Shown here piece after piece: positions 31,807 to 42,266 of a DNA stretch of 64,000 nucleotides. Where the stretch lies: assembly GCA_018136815.1 (NCBI GenBank), contig CM030941.1:1859582-1923581 (forward strand), given 5' to 3'. A program made the translations under genes and the position numbers. How positions within the stretch are numbered: the first letter of the stretch is position 1; every line of letters begins with the position of its first letter. Under the pieces are notes generated by a model. The model made no database searches. It saw only the letters and a list, made by a program, of their open reading frames with translations, and was not told the origin of the DNA. This DNA comes from Isochrysis galbana (Eukaryota > Haptophyta > Isochrysidales > Isochrysidaceae).

Positions 31807-34800
31807 ATGCCCGCACAGCCGGGCGAGCTTGTCGGCTTTGGCTCCGTCGTCTTCGCTCAGATACGATGGCTCATCTCCAACCTCTCGAGAAAGAACCAAA
31901 AGGCATCAGCCTCTGAGCTGGCGCACCTGCTCGGCATGTACGGCGAGTTCGCCTTCACCTACATGGTACGTTGTTTAGTCGAGGACATTGATTTTCGCGA
32001 GGCTCGCCTCCAGCAGTCCGCGCTCAAGCTCCAGCTCTTGGCACAGCAGTTTGTGAAGCTCATCGCAAGGCCAAACTTTGTCTCGCTTATCGGTGAGAGT
32101 ATTGGCAAGGCAGAGTTGACAGCGCCCCTCACCGAGGAGTGGCTTGGCGACTTCTCGAGGGCAATCAAAGCGTTACCGGCGCAGCAGCTCGCCCTTGCAC
32201 TGGGTATTGCGCAACTTGCAGACGAGGAGATCGCAGCTGAGGGCGAAAAGTTCCTCTGCATCCGCATGGCGGAGCTGGCAAGAGAGACTGCGGTCACCCT
32301 GCCGGACGACCTGCTGCACGCGCTCCTCTTCTTCATGGGCGCGCGAGATAGCTTGTCCAAGCAGCACGCTGCACTGGTCAAACTCCTGCAAGTCTCCTTC
32401 CCAGAGGAGACAGCGCCGGCCACTCTTGTGCCGCTGCTGTACAGCAGTGAGACGCTCGACCTCAACTCGCGTTTGTCTTACGAAAATGTCAAGGACGCCC
32501 CACCGCCATTATTCGCGTCGGTCCTGCTCCCACCCGATGTGGCCGACGTGGCGGAGCTGATGCGCGACCTGGGCTATTCGTGCTGCGCGTCCGCCAAGGG
32601 TGTGGCGGAGCTGCTCGCCCAGTTTGGCGAGGGGCAGCTGCCCAACCCAGAGGCATCCATTGCCGCAGTCATCGGCATGATGGCCTCTACCGCCACTTCG
32701 CTCGACGACTCGTTATCGTTGCACGGAGCCTTTTCCACAGCAGTCTCAGGAAAATTTCTCGAATTTGACGCCAAATTCGATGAAGACGGTGGTGCCGACG
32801 CTCAGGCCCTGACGAGCTGGAACGTCGATGCATTTGTCGACGGGGTACACGAGGCCCTGCCAGCTTTGTCGTGGCCAGCTGCCTTCGCTGTTCTCGACCA
32901 GCCGAGCGTTGCCCACAATGTCAGCGGCACAGGCTTTTCACTCCTGGTTGCGATACACAAACGCGCGTGCGGTGGCAAGCCGTTGCCGGCGTCCTCGCTG
33001 CTGGGAAAGTGGGAGTACGGAGGCGCTCAGCTCTGTCTGCTCTCGCATGCGATCAGCGCGAATCCCGACACCGTCGCTTGGGGCGAGGAGGCGGGGCCAC
33101 TGGTTGCACCGCCGCCGGAGGGGACGAATAAACCTGGGCTGCAGCCATGGCTGTCTCTCAAGCTCACCGAGGCATTGCTTCGGCTCTCCGCAATTGGATA
33201 CTATGCGGAGGTCAGCGCACTCTTTGCCAAGCCATTGCAGGCTGCGCCACAGTTGTTGCTGGCGGCATTGCTGATGCACGGCGGAGCAAAGGCGGGGAGC
33301 GCCGAGGAGACGGCGCTGCAGCGCGAATTGTTAGAGGACGTGTTCCCGCTCTTCCTGGGTGGCGACTCGCCAGGATCGGCGGCGCTGCTTCAGCGCCTCT
33401 GGCTCTTTCAGCCGTACGCTATCAAGCGCGGGATGGCGCAGCTGCACAAGGCTCAGCCTCAGTCTATCCTGCGCCTGCTTGACCTCGCCACTTCCTTCAA
33501 TGCCCTGGAGCAAGTGCTGAAGCTGCCTGCCTTTTCGTTCACCATCGACCTCGCTGCGTGCGCACAGCGCAAGGAGTTGATTGATCTCGAGCCTTGGCTG
33601 CACGAATCCATCGCGCGCGACACTGATCACGCCTTTGTCAGGGCGTGCGTCTCTTATTTACGGGAGAAGATGCTCACGGGATCCTCGACCAACCTGGCCC
33701 GTGCTGCGAGTGCCGCGAGCCTCAACGTCTTGAGCGTTGACGCAGCCGCTACGTTCTTCCGGATATTAACGTCGGCCAATTTGCCGCCGCCGCTCGCGTT
33801 CGAGCTTTCTGACCTGTACACGCAGTGTGTGAAGGCAAAGCCTAAGTTGAAGTCGCTCTTCGCAGGGCCAGCAGGCGTGAGCACCACTGAATCCAAGCCG
33901 CCGGGCAACCTTGGTGGTGCTCCTATGCCCGCAGATGGCGTGCTAGAGAAGGCAGTTAAACCCACGGGCGATGCACCCCTCGGTGTCAGTCCGGCCCTGC
34001 CTCTGCCGGTCGGTGTGGGGGGCTCAGAGGAGCTTCCCCTCCCAAATGCCCCAGCAGCTGCGCCGGTTGCCACTCCTAGCAACACGTCGGTTACCCCCCT
34101 TCCTGGCATGCCGGGAGGCGAGGCAATGACATTCCCACCAGACATTGAGGAGATTGCCAACTCGTATTTCCAAAAGATCTACTCCGATGCCGCCTCGATC
34201 GAAGACATCATCCTGGTGTTGCGCCAATTTCAGGCGGCGCCTCCACAGTCACGAGAGCAAAAGGTATATGTTTGTATGGTGCACAATCTGTTTGACGAGT
34301 ATCGCTATTTTCCAAAGTACCCAGACAAACCTCTGCGCACCACGGCGGTGCTCTTCGGCGCACTCGTGCAGCATGGCCTCGTCACCAACATCACCCTAGG
34401 TCTGTTCCTCCGCTACGTGCTAGAGGCGATCAAGAAACCACCTCTCTCGAAGATGAACAAGTTTGGCATGACGGCTCTCAATCAGTTCCTTCCAAGGTTG
34501 GCCGAGTGGCCTCAGTATTGCCAACTCCTGCTCGCTGTGCCACACCTTGGACAGGCTAACCCAGAGCTGCCGCCATTTTTGGAAGCTGCCATCGTCGGGA
34601 ATGGCAGCAAGCTGCCACCAAATCTTGCGCGTGCGGCAAGCGTTGAGGGAAGCACGGACGGCGGGTCCCAGCCGGCCGGCCTCCTGCCGGCCTCCCTTCA
34701 GGGCCGCAATCCGTCGGACACTCTCTCGCAGATGGCTGCCACCACGTTGCCCGGATCGGCCGACACAATTGGCGCAATCAAATCCCCAGCGCTGCCGGCT

Positions 34801-37800
34801 GGGCTGGCCGCTATGGCCGCTAAGCAATCCCCCGTCAAGCCCTCATCTACGCTCACCCAAACGTCGTCGCCGGGGATCCCACATTTGAACGCCGGTGTGC
34901 AATCTGTGCAGTCTTCTCGACTGCCGCCCCAGCCTCTTTTGCAGCAGCAGGTGAGTGGGGCGGCACCCACCGCGGCGGATCTGCCGAGCGTGTCGATGGC
35001 GTCGGCTCTCGGCGGCGTTGGTGGCTTCGGTCGCGAGGGCTGCATCGAGACGCTCATGTCCTCTTCAGCGTCCGCCGAGGTGTCGCCGCCCCCAGATGTG
35101 GTCCAAGACCGTGTCGGTTTTGTCCTCAACAACATGTCGTCTGCAAACGTTCCTTCCAAGGCGCTTGAACTTCTCGAGGCGCTCAACTCGCACGACGGCA
35201 CGATTCCGTGGTTTGCAAACTACTTAGTCGTACGCCGCGTCGCCCTGGAACCCAACTTCCACTCCCTCTATCTTTCCCTACTAGAGGCGCTTGCGCTCGC
35301 CCGCCTTTACCGTGCGATCCTAGAATCGACGCTTCAGAATGCCCGTGTGCTCTTGTCTTCGTCGAAGATCCGCTCCTCATCATCGGAGCGTTCGCTCCTC
35401 AAGAATCTTGGTTCGTGGCTAGGCCAGATCACCCTGGCCCGCAACAAGCCGCTCCTGATGCGCGACATCGATCTCAAGGAGCTTGTCTGCGACGCCTACG
35501 AGAACGGCCGCCTCATTGCGGTTGTTCCATTTGTGTGCAAGATTCTTGACGCCGCCTCCTCGTCGCGTGTCTTTCGGCCGCCCAACCCGTGGGTGATGGC
35601 GCTCATGTCATTATTGATGGAGCTCTACCAAGTCCCGGACTTGAAGCTGAACCTCAAATTCGAGATCGAGGTGCTCGCCAAGACGTTGAAGGTTGAACTC
35701 GCTGACATCAGCCCAACGCGGAAGCTCGTCCATCGACAACAAGATCGCGCCCAGACATGCGACTTTGCCAACCGCGCTGGGCCCGCGACGGGTGGGCTTA
35801 ATGCGGCCTCGGGCGGCGCGGGCTTCGGCGGCATCGGCGGAGGTTTCGGCTCCGCTGCGGCACCCGCGTTCTCGATGCCTCCAGGGGACACTATGACCCA
35901 ACAAAGTGGTTTTGGCAATCAGCTCCAGCAGCAACACCTGCAGCCGCCGCCGCCGCCGCCGCCGCCCAGTCAGCCGGGTATCTTTGGTTCGGCGCCCTCG
36001 GCCACTTCTCAGTTTGGGAACAATGCCGCCGCATTCTTTGCCCAACAGCAGGCACAAGCCCTCCAGCAAGCGCAGCAACTCCAGCAAGCGCAGCAGCAGC
36101 AGCAGAGTGGCGCGGCGGCACTCCCCGCCCACCTCGCCGCTGACGCCGAAAGCCGCGCCGGCAGCGAGGGTACAGTCATACCAAACTTGTCGTCGTATGT
36201 GCAGATCAATCCTAGCCTTTACTCGCAGCAGCCGCAGCTTAAGCGAGTGGTGCCGTTGGCGCTGGATCGAGCGATACGCGAGATAATCTCGCCTGTCGTT
36301 GAGCGATCTGTCACTATTTCGTGCGTCACCACTCGTGAGCTAATGCTCAAAGACTTCGCGATGGAGCCGGATGAGATGCGCATGCGCAAGGCTGCGCAAC
36401 TGATGGTCTCAAATCTCGCGGGGAGCCTTGCCCTAGTCACATGCAAGGAACCTCTGCGAGTCGCCTGTTCGAATCACCTTCGTGTGCTCCTCCAACAAGC
36501 AGGTTCGATCGACGCTCAGCTCCTCGAGCAAGTGGTGCAGGTCTGCTCCTCGGACAACCTCGAGCTTGGCTGCACACTGATCGAGAAAGCAGCGACGGAG
36601 AAGGCCGTGCGCGACATCGAAGAGGCGCTTGCACCCGCCTTCGCCATCCGGCGCAAGCATCGCGAGCAAACGGGGCTACCGTACTATGACATGTCCATCT
36701 TTACGTCCGGCAGGTACCCATCTGGGCTACCTGAAGCGCTCCGGCCAAAACCGGGCGGGCTGCTTCCCACTCAGCGTCGTGTCTACGAGGATTTTGGCCG
36801 CATTCCCCGGGGCGCTCCCATGGTGACGCAGCAGCCGCAGCCTGGTGGTCTGCCGATGGGCGCAGGTGGCATGCCGCAGCCGCCACAACCAGGAGGCATG
36901 GGTGGCTCGCTCTCCGGGCTGCCAGCCGGACTCGGCGCACACCCCGGACAAGATGCTGTCGCACTGGGCTTTGCACGTGGCCAGCCGAGCGTGGGACTAC
37001 CCGGGCTGGGTGGCCACTCATGCACGATGCCGCCCGGTTTCGGCGGTGCCCCAGGCGCTTCGCTTGGTGGCTCCACCGGCATGCTCCCGCAGGCTGCATG
37101 CCAGGGTGGTCTCGGCCAGCAGCCTTCCGGAGGCGGTGTGCTATCCCAGGCGGAGGCGCTAGAGCGCCTGTCACTCATTCTGGCCAAGCTGGACATGCAT
37201 GTGGCACAGCTCGCCTCACAAGGCGTTGGCATCGGCGCCCTGCCTGCCAACCACGAAGTTCATCAGCTCCTGGCGCGAGTGAGCGAGTGCGTCACCTACT
37301 GCATCTCGCGCGACGAGGTCGCTCTGTCCATGGCGGGGTCGGTCTTCAAGCGCATGTACGAGCAGGCAGCGGCCGTGGGTACAGCTGCACGCTTGGCCAC
37401 GCAGGTGAACGTGAGCGTCATCGCGCGCATCCACTCAGTGTGTAAGAAGGTCGGCCAGTTCGTCGCCGACATGCTCATCTATGCCGATGATGAACGCAAG
37501 CTACATGAGGAGATCGTGCTCTCGCTTCTCTTGGCACAAGTGGTGACCATGACAGACCTTTCTCCGCGCCTCGCCAAGCACCTATCTGCCAACCGCTCTG
37601 CCCACTCCATTGCCTTCTGCGCGTGGCTGGTCCGGCGCACGATGCTTGATGAGCCCCTCGTTGCTGCCACCGAAGCCAAGGAGTTGCTTGGCGCGCTTGC
37701 TGCAATCGCCCAGCAGCCGACGCCATCCGAGGGGCTGCTGCGCCTCCTTGACGATTTGCGCGCCGCGCTCGCCGGCGGTGGTGCCCAGGGCGGCCGTCTG

Positions 37801-39663
37801 CCTAAGCCACCACCACCGGGCACGGCCGCCGCTGTGGCGACCGGCCTTGGCGGAGGCGCACCTCCGCCGCACGGCTATGCGCGCGGCCCGCCACCCGAGC
37901 CTCATGACCCGGCCCTCGCCCGCGCTCGTGAGCAGCTTGCCCCACTGTGGGCCGAATGGCTGGGTCTGTGCTCGCAGCAGGGCGCCAACGAGCGCGGGTT
38001 CGTGAATCAGCTGCAAACGGCGGGCTGGCTCCGACGTGACGAGCACGGCGATCGCTTCCTGCGTGTGATGACGGAGCTGGCCATTTCGGCAGCCCACACG
38101 GACGGCGTGGTTGCGGGCGCTGCTGACACTGCAAAGCCACCCCTTGCCATGGCAACGCTCGACGCCTACTCAAAGCTGGTAGTCCTGCTGCTGAAGGCGC
38201 TCACACCTGAGCCCACCCCATCGGGCGCGCGCGACATGTCGCCCTCTGCGCTCGCTGCGACAGCCAAAGCTCAGCTGGGTTTGCTCACAAAGGTACTTGG
38301 GGTGCTCATCACGCACCTGCTGCGCTCGCACGCACTCACGGCGGCTCATGGCATCGCGGCTGCCGCTGCGCAGCATCGGCAGGACCCAGTTGGCTCACCG
38401 CCGCCGTTCAACCAGCGGTCATACCTCCGACTCTTTGGCAACTGGCTCACGGACCTGTCGGCTCCCGACCCATCGCTCGATACACTTCAGCCGCAGATGC
38501 TCTTCGCCTTTGCCGCCGCGCTCGAGGCCCTGCGCCCCTCGCGCGTACCTGGCTTCGCCTTTGGCTGGCTCGAGCTCGTCGCCCACCGCGCGTTCATGCC
38601 CAAGCTGCTCCTCGCCAAGGGCCAGAAGGGGTGGCCCCGTCTGCAGTCACTCCTGGTATCACTCTTCGGGTTCATGTACCCCGCTCTCTCTACGTCGCGC
38701 CTGGCGCCACCCATCGACCACTTGTACCGCGGCGCCCTCCGGGTCCTCCTGGTTCTCCTGCACGATTTCCCGGAGTTCCTGTGTGACTATCACCTCGCAT
38801 TCTGTGATGCCATTCCGCACACGTGCATCCAAATGCGCAACTTGGTCCTCTCCGCCTTCCCACGCAACATGATGTTGCCCGACCCTTTCGCCCCTAATCT
38901 CAAGGTGATCCCCGCCCCAGCACTGCGCGCTCACGCACACGAACGAAGTGGTTGGACTCGCGGCCTCAACCTCACCGCCCTAGTCCGCTCCTTCCTGCAG
39001 GTTGACCTTCTGTCCGAGATCTCGCAGCCTCCTACAATCCTCTCGGTGTACACCTCGACGCTTTCCGCCGCTGGGGTGCTGGAGCCGCTGGACACATTTC
39101 TCAAGTCGCGAGGCCCCGCCTCGCTCCTGCTCGACATTCGCTCCCGCCTCAGCTCTCCCGACGGCTCCTACCGCGTCAGCGTCATCAACGCACTGGTGCT
39201 GCACATCGGCGTGCATGCCATCTCACACGGCCTTGCATCACCAAGCGCCCTTCCATCTTCAGCCCCAGTCGAGTGCCTTGCTGGCCTCGCCGCCGAGCTC
39301 CCCGCCGATGGGCGCTACCTGTTTCTCAATGGCCTCGCCAATCAGCTCCGCTACCCCAATAACCACACGCACTACTTTTCGTGCGTACTCCTACTCATGT
39401 TCGCTGAGGCGCGTGACGAGACTCTACAAGAGCAGATTACACGCGTGCTGGTCGAGCGGCTAATCGTCCATCGCCCGCACCCGTGGGGCTTGCTCGTTAC
39501 ATTCATCGAGCTGATCAAGAACAAGCGGTACGCCTTCTGGACCAAAGCATTCACGCGTTGCGCGCCGGAGGTCGAGCGCCTCTTCGAGTCTGTTGCGCGT
39601 TCCTGCATGGCTGGTGGCGCCGCAGCGGGTGCTCCCGTGTCGGAGCACGAGGCCGTCGCATAG
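31807..39663 (+). CDS. CNOT1: CCR4-NOT complex scaffold subunit 1, intronless
   Basis: One uninterrupted frame of 2,618 codons. The N-terminal third is a HEAT-repeat region. Residues about 780-915 match the MIF4G domain that binds TTP-type proteins (VCMVHNLFDEYRYFPKYPDK, GLFLRYVLEAIKKP). About 1100-1310 match the CAF1-binding MIF4G (DRVGFVLNNMSSANVPSKAL, NLGSWLGQITLARNKPL). About 1470-1560 match the CNOT9-binding domain (AIREIISPVVERSVTISC, LMLKDFAMEPDEMRM). The C-terminus is the NOT1 module (LLHDFPEFLCDYHLAFCDAI, YLFLNGLANQLRYPNNHTHY, HPWGLLVTFIELIKN). A Gln-rich tract lies near 1410-1435 and Gly/Pro-rich linkers near 1330-1400 and 1650-1780. NOT1 scaffolds mRNA deadenylation in the cytoplasm. 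It is a little longer than the animal protein (about 2,376 aa). Lack of introns contrasts with its neighbours. The start at 31807 gives MPAQPGELVGFGSVVFAQIR. Confidence 0.96.
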   Translation: MPAQPGELVGFGSVVFAQIRWLISNLSRKNQKASASELAHLLGMYGEFAFTYMVRCLVEDIDFREARLQQSALKLQLLAQQFVKLIARPNFVSLIGESIGKAELTAPLTEEWLGDFSRAIKALPAQQLALALGIAQLADEEIAAEGEKFLCIRMAELARETAVTLPDDLLHALLFFMGARDSLSKQHAALVKLLQVSFPEETAPATLVPLLYSSETLDLNSRLSYENVKDAPPPLFASVLLPPDVADVAELMRDLGYSCCASAKGVAELLAQFGEGQLPNPEASIAAVIGMMASTATSLDDSLSLHGAFSTAVSGKFLEFDAKFDEDGGADAQALTSWNVDAFVDGVHEALPALSWPAAFAVLDQPSVAHNVSGTGFSLLVAIHKRACGGKPLPASSLLGKWEYGGAQLCLLSHAISANPDTVAWGEEAGPLVAPPPEGTNKPGLQPWLSLKLTEALLRLSAIGYYAEVSALFAKPLQAAPQLLLAALLMHGGAKAGSAEETALQRELLEDVFPLFLGGDSPGSAALLQRLWLFQPYAIKRGMAQLHKAQPQSILRLLDLATSFNALEQVLKLPAFSFTIDLAACAQRKELIDLEPWLHESIARDTDHAFVRACVSYLREKMLTGSSTNLARAASAASLNVLSVDAAATFFRILTSANLPPPLAFELSDLYTQCVKAKPKLKSLFAGPAGVSTTESKPPGNLGGAPMPADGVLEKAVKPTGDAPLGVSPALPLPVGVGGSEELPLPNAPAAAPVATPSNTSVTPLPGMPGGEAMTFPPDIEEIANSYFQKIYSDAASIEDIILVLRQFQAAPPQSREQKVYVCMVHNLFDEYRYFPKYPDKPLRTTAVLFGALVQHGLVTNITLGLFLRYVLEAIKKPPLSKMNKFGMTALNQFLPRLAEWPQYCQLLLAVPHLGQANPELPPFLEAAIVGNGSKLPPNLARAASVEGSTDGGSQPAGLLPASLQGRNPSDTLSQMAATTLPGSADTIGAIKSPALPAGLAAMAAKQSPVKPSSTLTQTSSPGIPHLNAGVQSVQSSRLPPQPLLQQQVSGAAPTAADLPSVSMASALGGVGGFGREGCIETLMSSSASAEVSPPPDVVQDRVGFVLNNMSSANVPSKALELLEALNSHDGTIPWFANYLVVRRVALEPNFHSLYLSLLEALALARLYRAILESTLQNARVLLSSSKIRSSSSERSLLKNLGSWLGQITLARNKPLLMRDIDLKELVCDAYENGRLIAVVPFVCKILDAASSSRVFRPPNPWVMALMSLLMELYQVPDLKLNLKFEIEVLAKTLKVELADISPTRKLVHRQQDRAQTCDFANRAGPATGGLNAASGGAGFGGIGGGFGSAAAPAFSMPPGDTMTQQSGFGNQLQQQHLQPPPPPPPPSQPGIFGSAPSATSQFGNNAAAFFAQQQAQALQQAQQLQQAQQQQQSGAAALPAHLAADAESRAGSEGTVIPNLSSYVQINPSLYSQQPQLKRVVPLALDRAIREIISPVVERSVTISCVTTRELMLKDFAMEPDEMRMRKAAQLMVSNLAGSLALVTCKEPLRVACSNHLRVLLQQAGSIDAQLLEQVVQVCSSDNLELGCTLIEKAATEKAVRDIEEALAPAFAIRRKHREQTGLPYYDMSIFTSGRYPSGLPEALRPKPGGLLPTQRRVYEDFGRIPRGAPMVTQQPQPGGLPMGAGGMPQPPQPGGMGGSLSGLPAGLGAHPGQDAVALGFARGQPSVGLPGLGGHSCTMPPGFGGAPGASLGGSTGMLPQAACQGGLGQQPSGGGVLSQAEALERLSLILAKLDMHVAQLASQGVGIGALPANHEVHQLLARVSECVTYCISRDEVALSMAGSVFKRMYEQAAAVGTAARLATQVNVSVIARIHSVCKKVGQFVADMLIYADDERKLHEEIVLSLLLAQVVTMTDLSPRLAKHLSANRSAHSIAFCAWLVRRTMLDEPLVAATEAKELLGALAAIAQQPTPSEGLLRLLDDLRAALAGGGAQGGRLPKPPPPGTAAAVATGLGGGAPPPHGYARGPPPEPHDPALARAREQLAPLWAEWLGLCSQQGANERGFVNQLQTAGWLRRDEHGDRFLRVMTELAISAAHTDGVVAGAADTAKPPLAMATLDAYSKLVVLLLKALTPEPTPSGARDMSPSALAATAKAQLGLLTKVLGVLITHLLRSHALTAAHGIAAAAAQHRQDPVGSPPPFNQRSYLRLFGNWLTDLSAPDPSLDTLQPQMLFAFAAALEALRPSRVPGFAFGWLELVAHRAFMPKLLLAKGQKGWPRLQSLLVSLFGFMYPALSTSRLAPPIDHLYRGALRVLLVLLHDFPEFLCDYHLAFCDAIPHTCIQMRNLVLSAFPRNMMLPDPFAPNLKVIPAPALRAHAHERSGWTRGLNLTALVRSFLQVDLLSEISQPPTILSVYTSTLSAAGVLEPLDTFLKSRGPASLLLDIRSRLSSPDGSYRVSVINALVLHIGVHAISHGLASPSALPSSAPVECLAGLAAELPADGRYLFLNGLANQLRYPNNHTHYFSCVLLLMFAEARDETLQEQITRVLVERLIVHRPHPWGLLVTFIELIKNKRYAFWTKAFTRCAPEVERLFESVARSCMAGGAAAGAPVSEHEAVA

Positions 39664-40317
39664 GCGCCGGGCATCTGCCAAGTCACACTAGGACCTTGCC
39701 TGGTACGTTCGAAAGACGCGCACCACAGGGTGTGTGTTAGTTGTGTGTGGGGGGGTGCCCTGGCTGATGACTTCGCCTGAACGCTCGCTGCCGGATGGTT
39801 GCCTGCGAGCAGCTCGGTAGGCCGCCTCGCCGTCGAGCAAGACAGCAGTGCGCCATGCTGACCCGCCACACAACTCCGATGCCGCACGCGGTTTTGGACA
39901 CTTTTGCTTTTCCGTGTTGCTTTGTCTGTTGCCATGATGTGTGGCATGCTATCATACCATCGTGCATAAGGGGGTGGATATTACTGGGTAGAAGAGGGGG
40001 GTTCCGGTTCCATTGTCGGCTCTCGCGAGTCAGTGCTGCTAGGTGAGAGTGAGTTTGTCGTTTGCGGTCCGTCCCGCGTCTTTCTATGGACCTAGGGGAT
40101 GGGGGTGGGTAGGATGTCGTGCACGCACTTTGTCCGACTGTAGCAGCGCATTTGTTAGTGGAGCGCCCATGCCCTTGGTTGTCCCTTGTTCGTGGCCCGG
40201 GGGTCGTCGTGCGGTGTGCATGCGCGCATGTGGGTGCGATCCACGCTCACGCTCGCAGCAAGCTTCAACTTCAAGCTTGCGTGTGCACCTGCACTTGTCA
40301 ACTATTGTCGAAAACAA
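39664..40317. other. 3' flank of NOT1
   Basis: T/G-rich in places. Contains the self-complementary AGCTTCAACTTCAAGCTTG (40261-40279). No gene is recognised; it ends at the retroelement. Confidence 0.4.
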
Positions 40318-41230
40318 TCTAACTGAGCATTAGTACCACTACTCTCACTAGCCCGGTACTAACACGACAGCCCTCAGCGCACCTGCCCGTACACCTTGGC
40401 GCGTGTTGTTGCCACAGATACATACACCTATGCACCCCTCCACATCTCCCCCCTCGCAAGCCCCCGGCTCCCATTCTAACTCCCCACAAGTTAAAATGAG
40501 GGAAAACCCATTGAGGCGGACCGGTCGACGCCGGCCGACTCTCCGGGAAAAAGCACCGGGGGGGGGGAAGGAACCTCTCGTCGACAAAGAGGATCGGCCC
40601 TTCCAGCTCGCGCCGTGAGCAGTTCTCGAGAAATAAACGACTGCGAGTCGAGTAGCCTGTGCCACCTTCAGGATACTCTCCTCGAGCTTGAGCCGCTCCC
40701 TTCTCTCTCCCGCCTGTCGCCGGCCGCCCCCTACCCGTTTGCTAACGCAAACGGGGCCTGTTTCTAACCGCACTCCATCGGGGGGGGTGCAAAACCCCCC
40801 CTCTCCCTCTCTCCACTCTCTCCCTTCGTCGTCCCTGCGGCGCGCCGCCATGCGGCTACGCGCCCTGGCCTGCTCTCAGGGGCCCTTTGGGGGCTCCCAG
40901 GGGGCCAGCAAGGGCAGCTCAGAGGGCAGTGGAGGCTGGGGCTCAGCCCCTGGCCCCCCCTGCCTCTCCCACGCTCGCCTCGCTGGCCATGGGAGCCGCC
41001 CAGAGACACCTGTATGCCTGGCGACCAGGGACAGAGGGGGAGTCAGCTCGAGGGCAGGCCCAGGGCGGGCGTGGGAGTGCGGCTCGCGGGCCGCGCCCCC
41101 GAAGGGTCTGGGCCAGATTGTTGAGTGCCCTGCCCCTGCCAAAGGGCAGGGGCTGGGGTTGATTGTACGGGCCCACCCCGGGGGGTGTCCGCGATGGTGT
41201 GAGGGGGGCGCGAGGCCCCCATTGTCCCCC
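40318..41230 (-). mobile_element. second near-full copy of the 938-bp retroelement
   Basis: Closely matches 9035-9940 throughout, including both hairpins and GAGGCCCCCATTGTCCCCC. It lacks the 19 bp ACTTATAAAAGTAGGTTGA at the sense 5' end, so it is slightly 5'-truncated. The tail is TAACTGAGCATTAG on plus, without the ATAATAAAA extension. It directly abuts the truncated hydrolase gene. No target duplication found. Confidence 0.8.
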
Positions 41231-42266
41231 GGCAGCGGGAAGTGACTGGTCCGATCTGCGTGAAGCAAGTTGGATGGGGTCTCCGCTGATTGCGCCGATG
41301 ATAGGGGCAGCGAGCGCGGCGTACGTGGCATCAGCCACCTGCTGGACCTGCGTGGATCCCAGGGTGCAGGGCGATGGACGGCGGGCGTCGGTGCAGACGA
41401 CGCGGGCAGGAGTGAGGCGTGTGGGCCTTGCGATAGCTGGGCGGGCGTTGCACCGGAAGAGATTCGAGCGCGTCAAGAACTGGGAGCAAGTTCGGGGTCC
41501 ACGAGCTCTTCACGCTGGTAGCCGGGTTGATAAGAATTAAGCCTGCAAGGCCCGTGGGCGGCTTCGACTCGTGCAGCGCCACGTTCAATGCCAGAACTCC
41601 ACCAAAGCTCTCGCCGCAGAGGAAGACACGCCGATGCTCAGCACGTCTGGAGTCGGCTGGAGGTGAGCCCTCCGCGCTGGCAGCAGGAATAGTCTTGGAG
41701 TCATTGCCGACATGTGCAGAGGTGTTGGTGGAAGGAGTGGTGCCGGTCGCCATTGCTACGTGCGCGCTCTGTTGGACCGGCTGCTCCTTGGCCGGAGCAT
41801 CGGTGCCCTCCAACGCGATGTCCTGAATCGCGTTCCGCACCAGCGCGACCAATTCGTCAAAGGCCGAGCGGTCATCGACAGGCACAGCGAGGTACCGCAC
41901 GTCGAAGCTCTCTGAGAGAGCCTTGTACTGGCGGTAGGCAGAGTAGCCCGAGAGCTCGATGCCTGGCAGATATAAAAGCACGGGCTTCGATAGACCCGTC
42001 CCGCCGCACGTCGCCCCTCCGCCCGAGGCGCTGGAGGGCGCAGAGTAGCTCAGATCGCTGTGAGGTCCTGAGTATCTCACGATCTGCGGCCGGCCACAAA
42101 CGCGGAAATCGGAGAGCGTTGGCTCGGCGTGCTGGTTGAGAATGAGGGCGACGGGCGAGCGCGCACGCAAGCCAACTGTGCGCACGGCCGCCAGCCGCCG
42201 CCCTTCGTGCACCGCCACGCCCAGCGCGGCGGCGAGCAGCAGCCGACACGCGGCGGCGACGGACAT
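41231..42266 (-). pseudogene. alpha/beta hydrolase (phytyl ester synthase-like), truncated by a retroelement
   Basis: Exon 1 is 41454-42266 and exon 2 begins at 41338, joined in phase across a 115-bp GT-AG intron. The N-terminus MSVAAACRLLLAAALGVAV is hydrophobic, possibly targeting. The hydrolase core has VLLYLPGIELSGYS, the nucleophile elbow FLCGESFGGVLALNVA (Ser) and GLILINPATSVKSSW, then ALAAPIIGAISGDPIQLAS. This order matches plant-type phytyl ester synthase/diacylglycerol acyltransferase proteins of plastids. The remaining hydrolase and acyltransferase regions are missing. At 41230 the frame runs into the 938-bp retroelement and no continuation is visible beyond it. It is probably inactive unless the insert is spliced or the window holds one disrupted allele. 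Confidence 0.65.
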
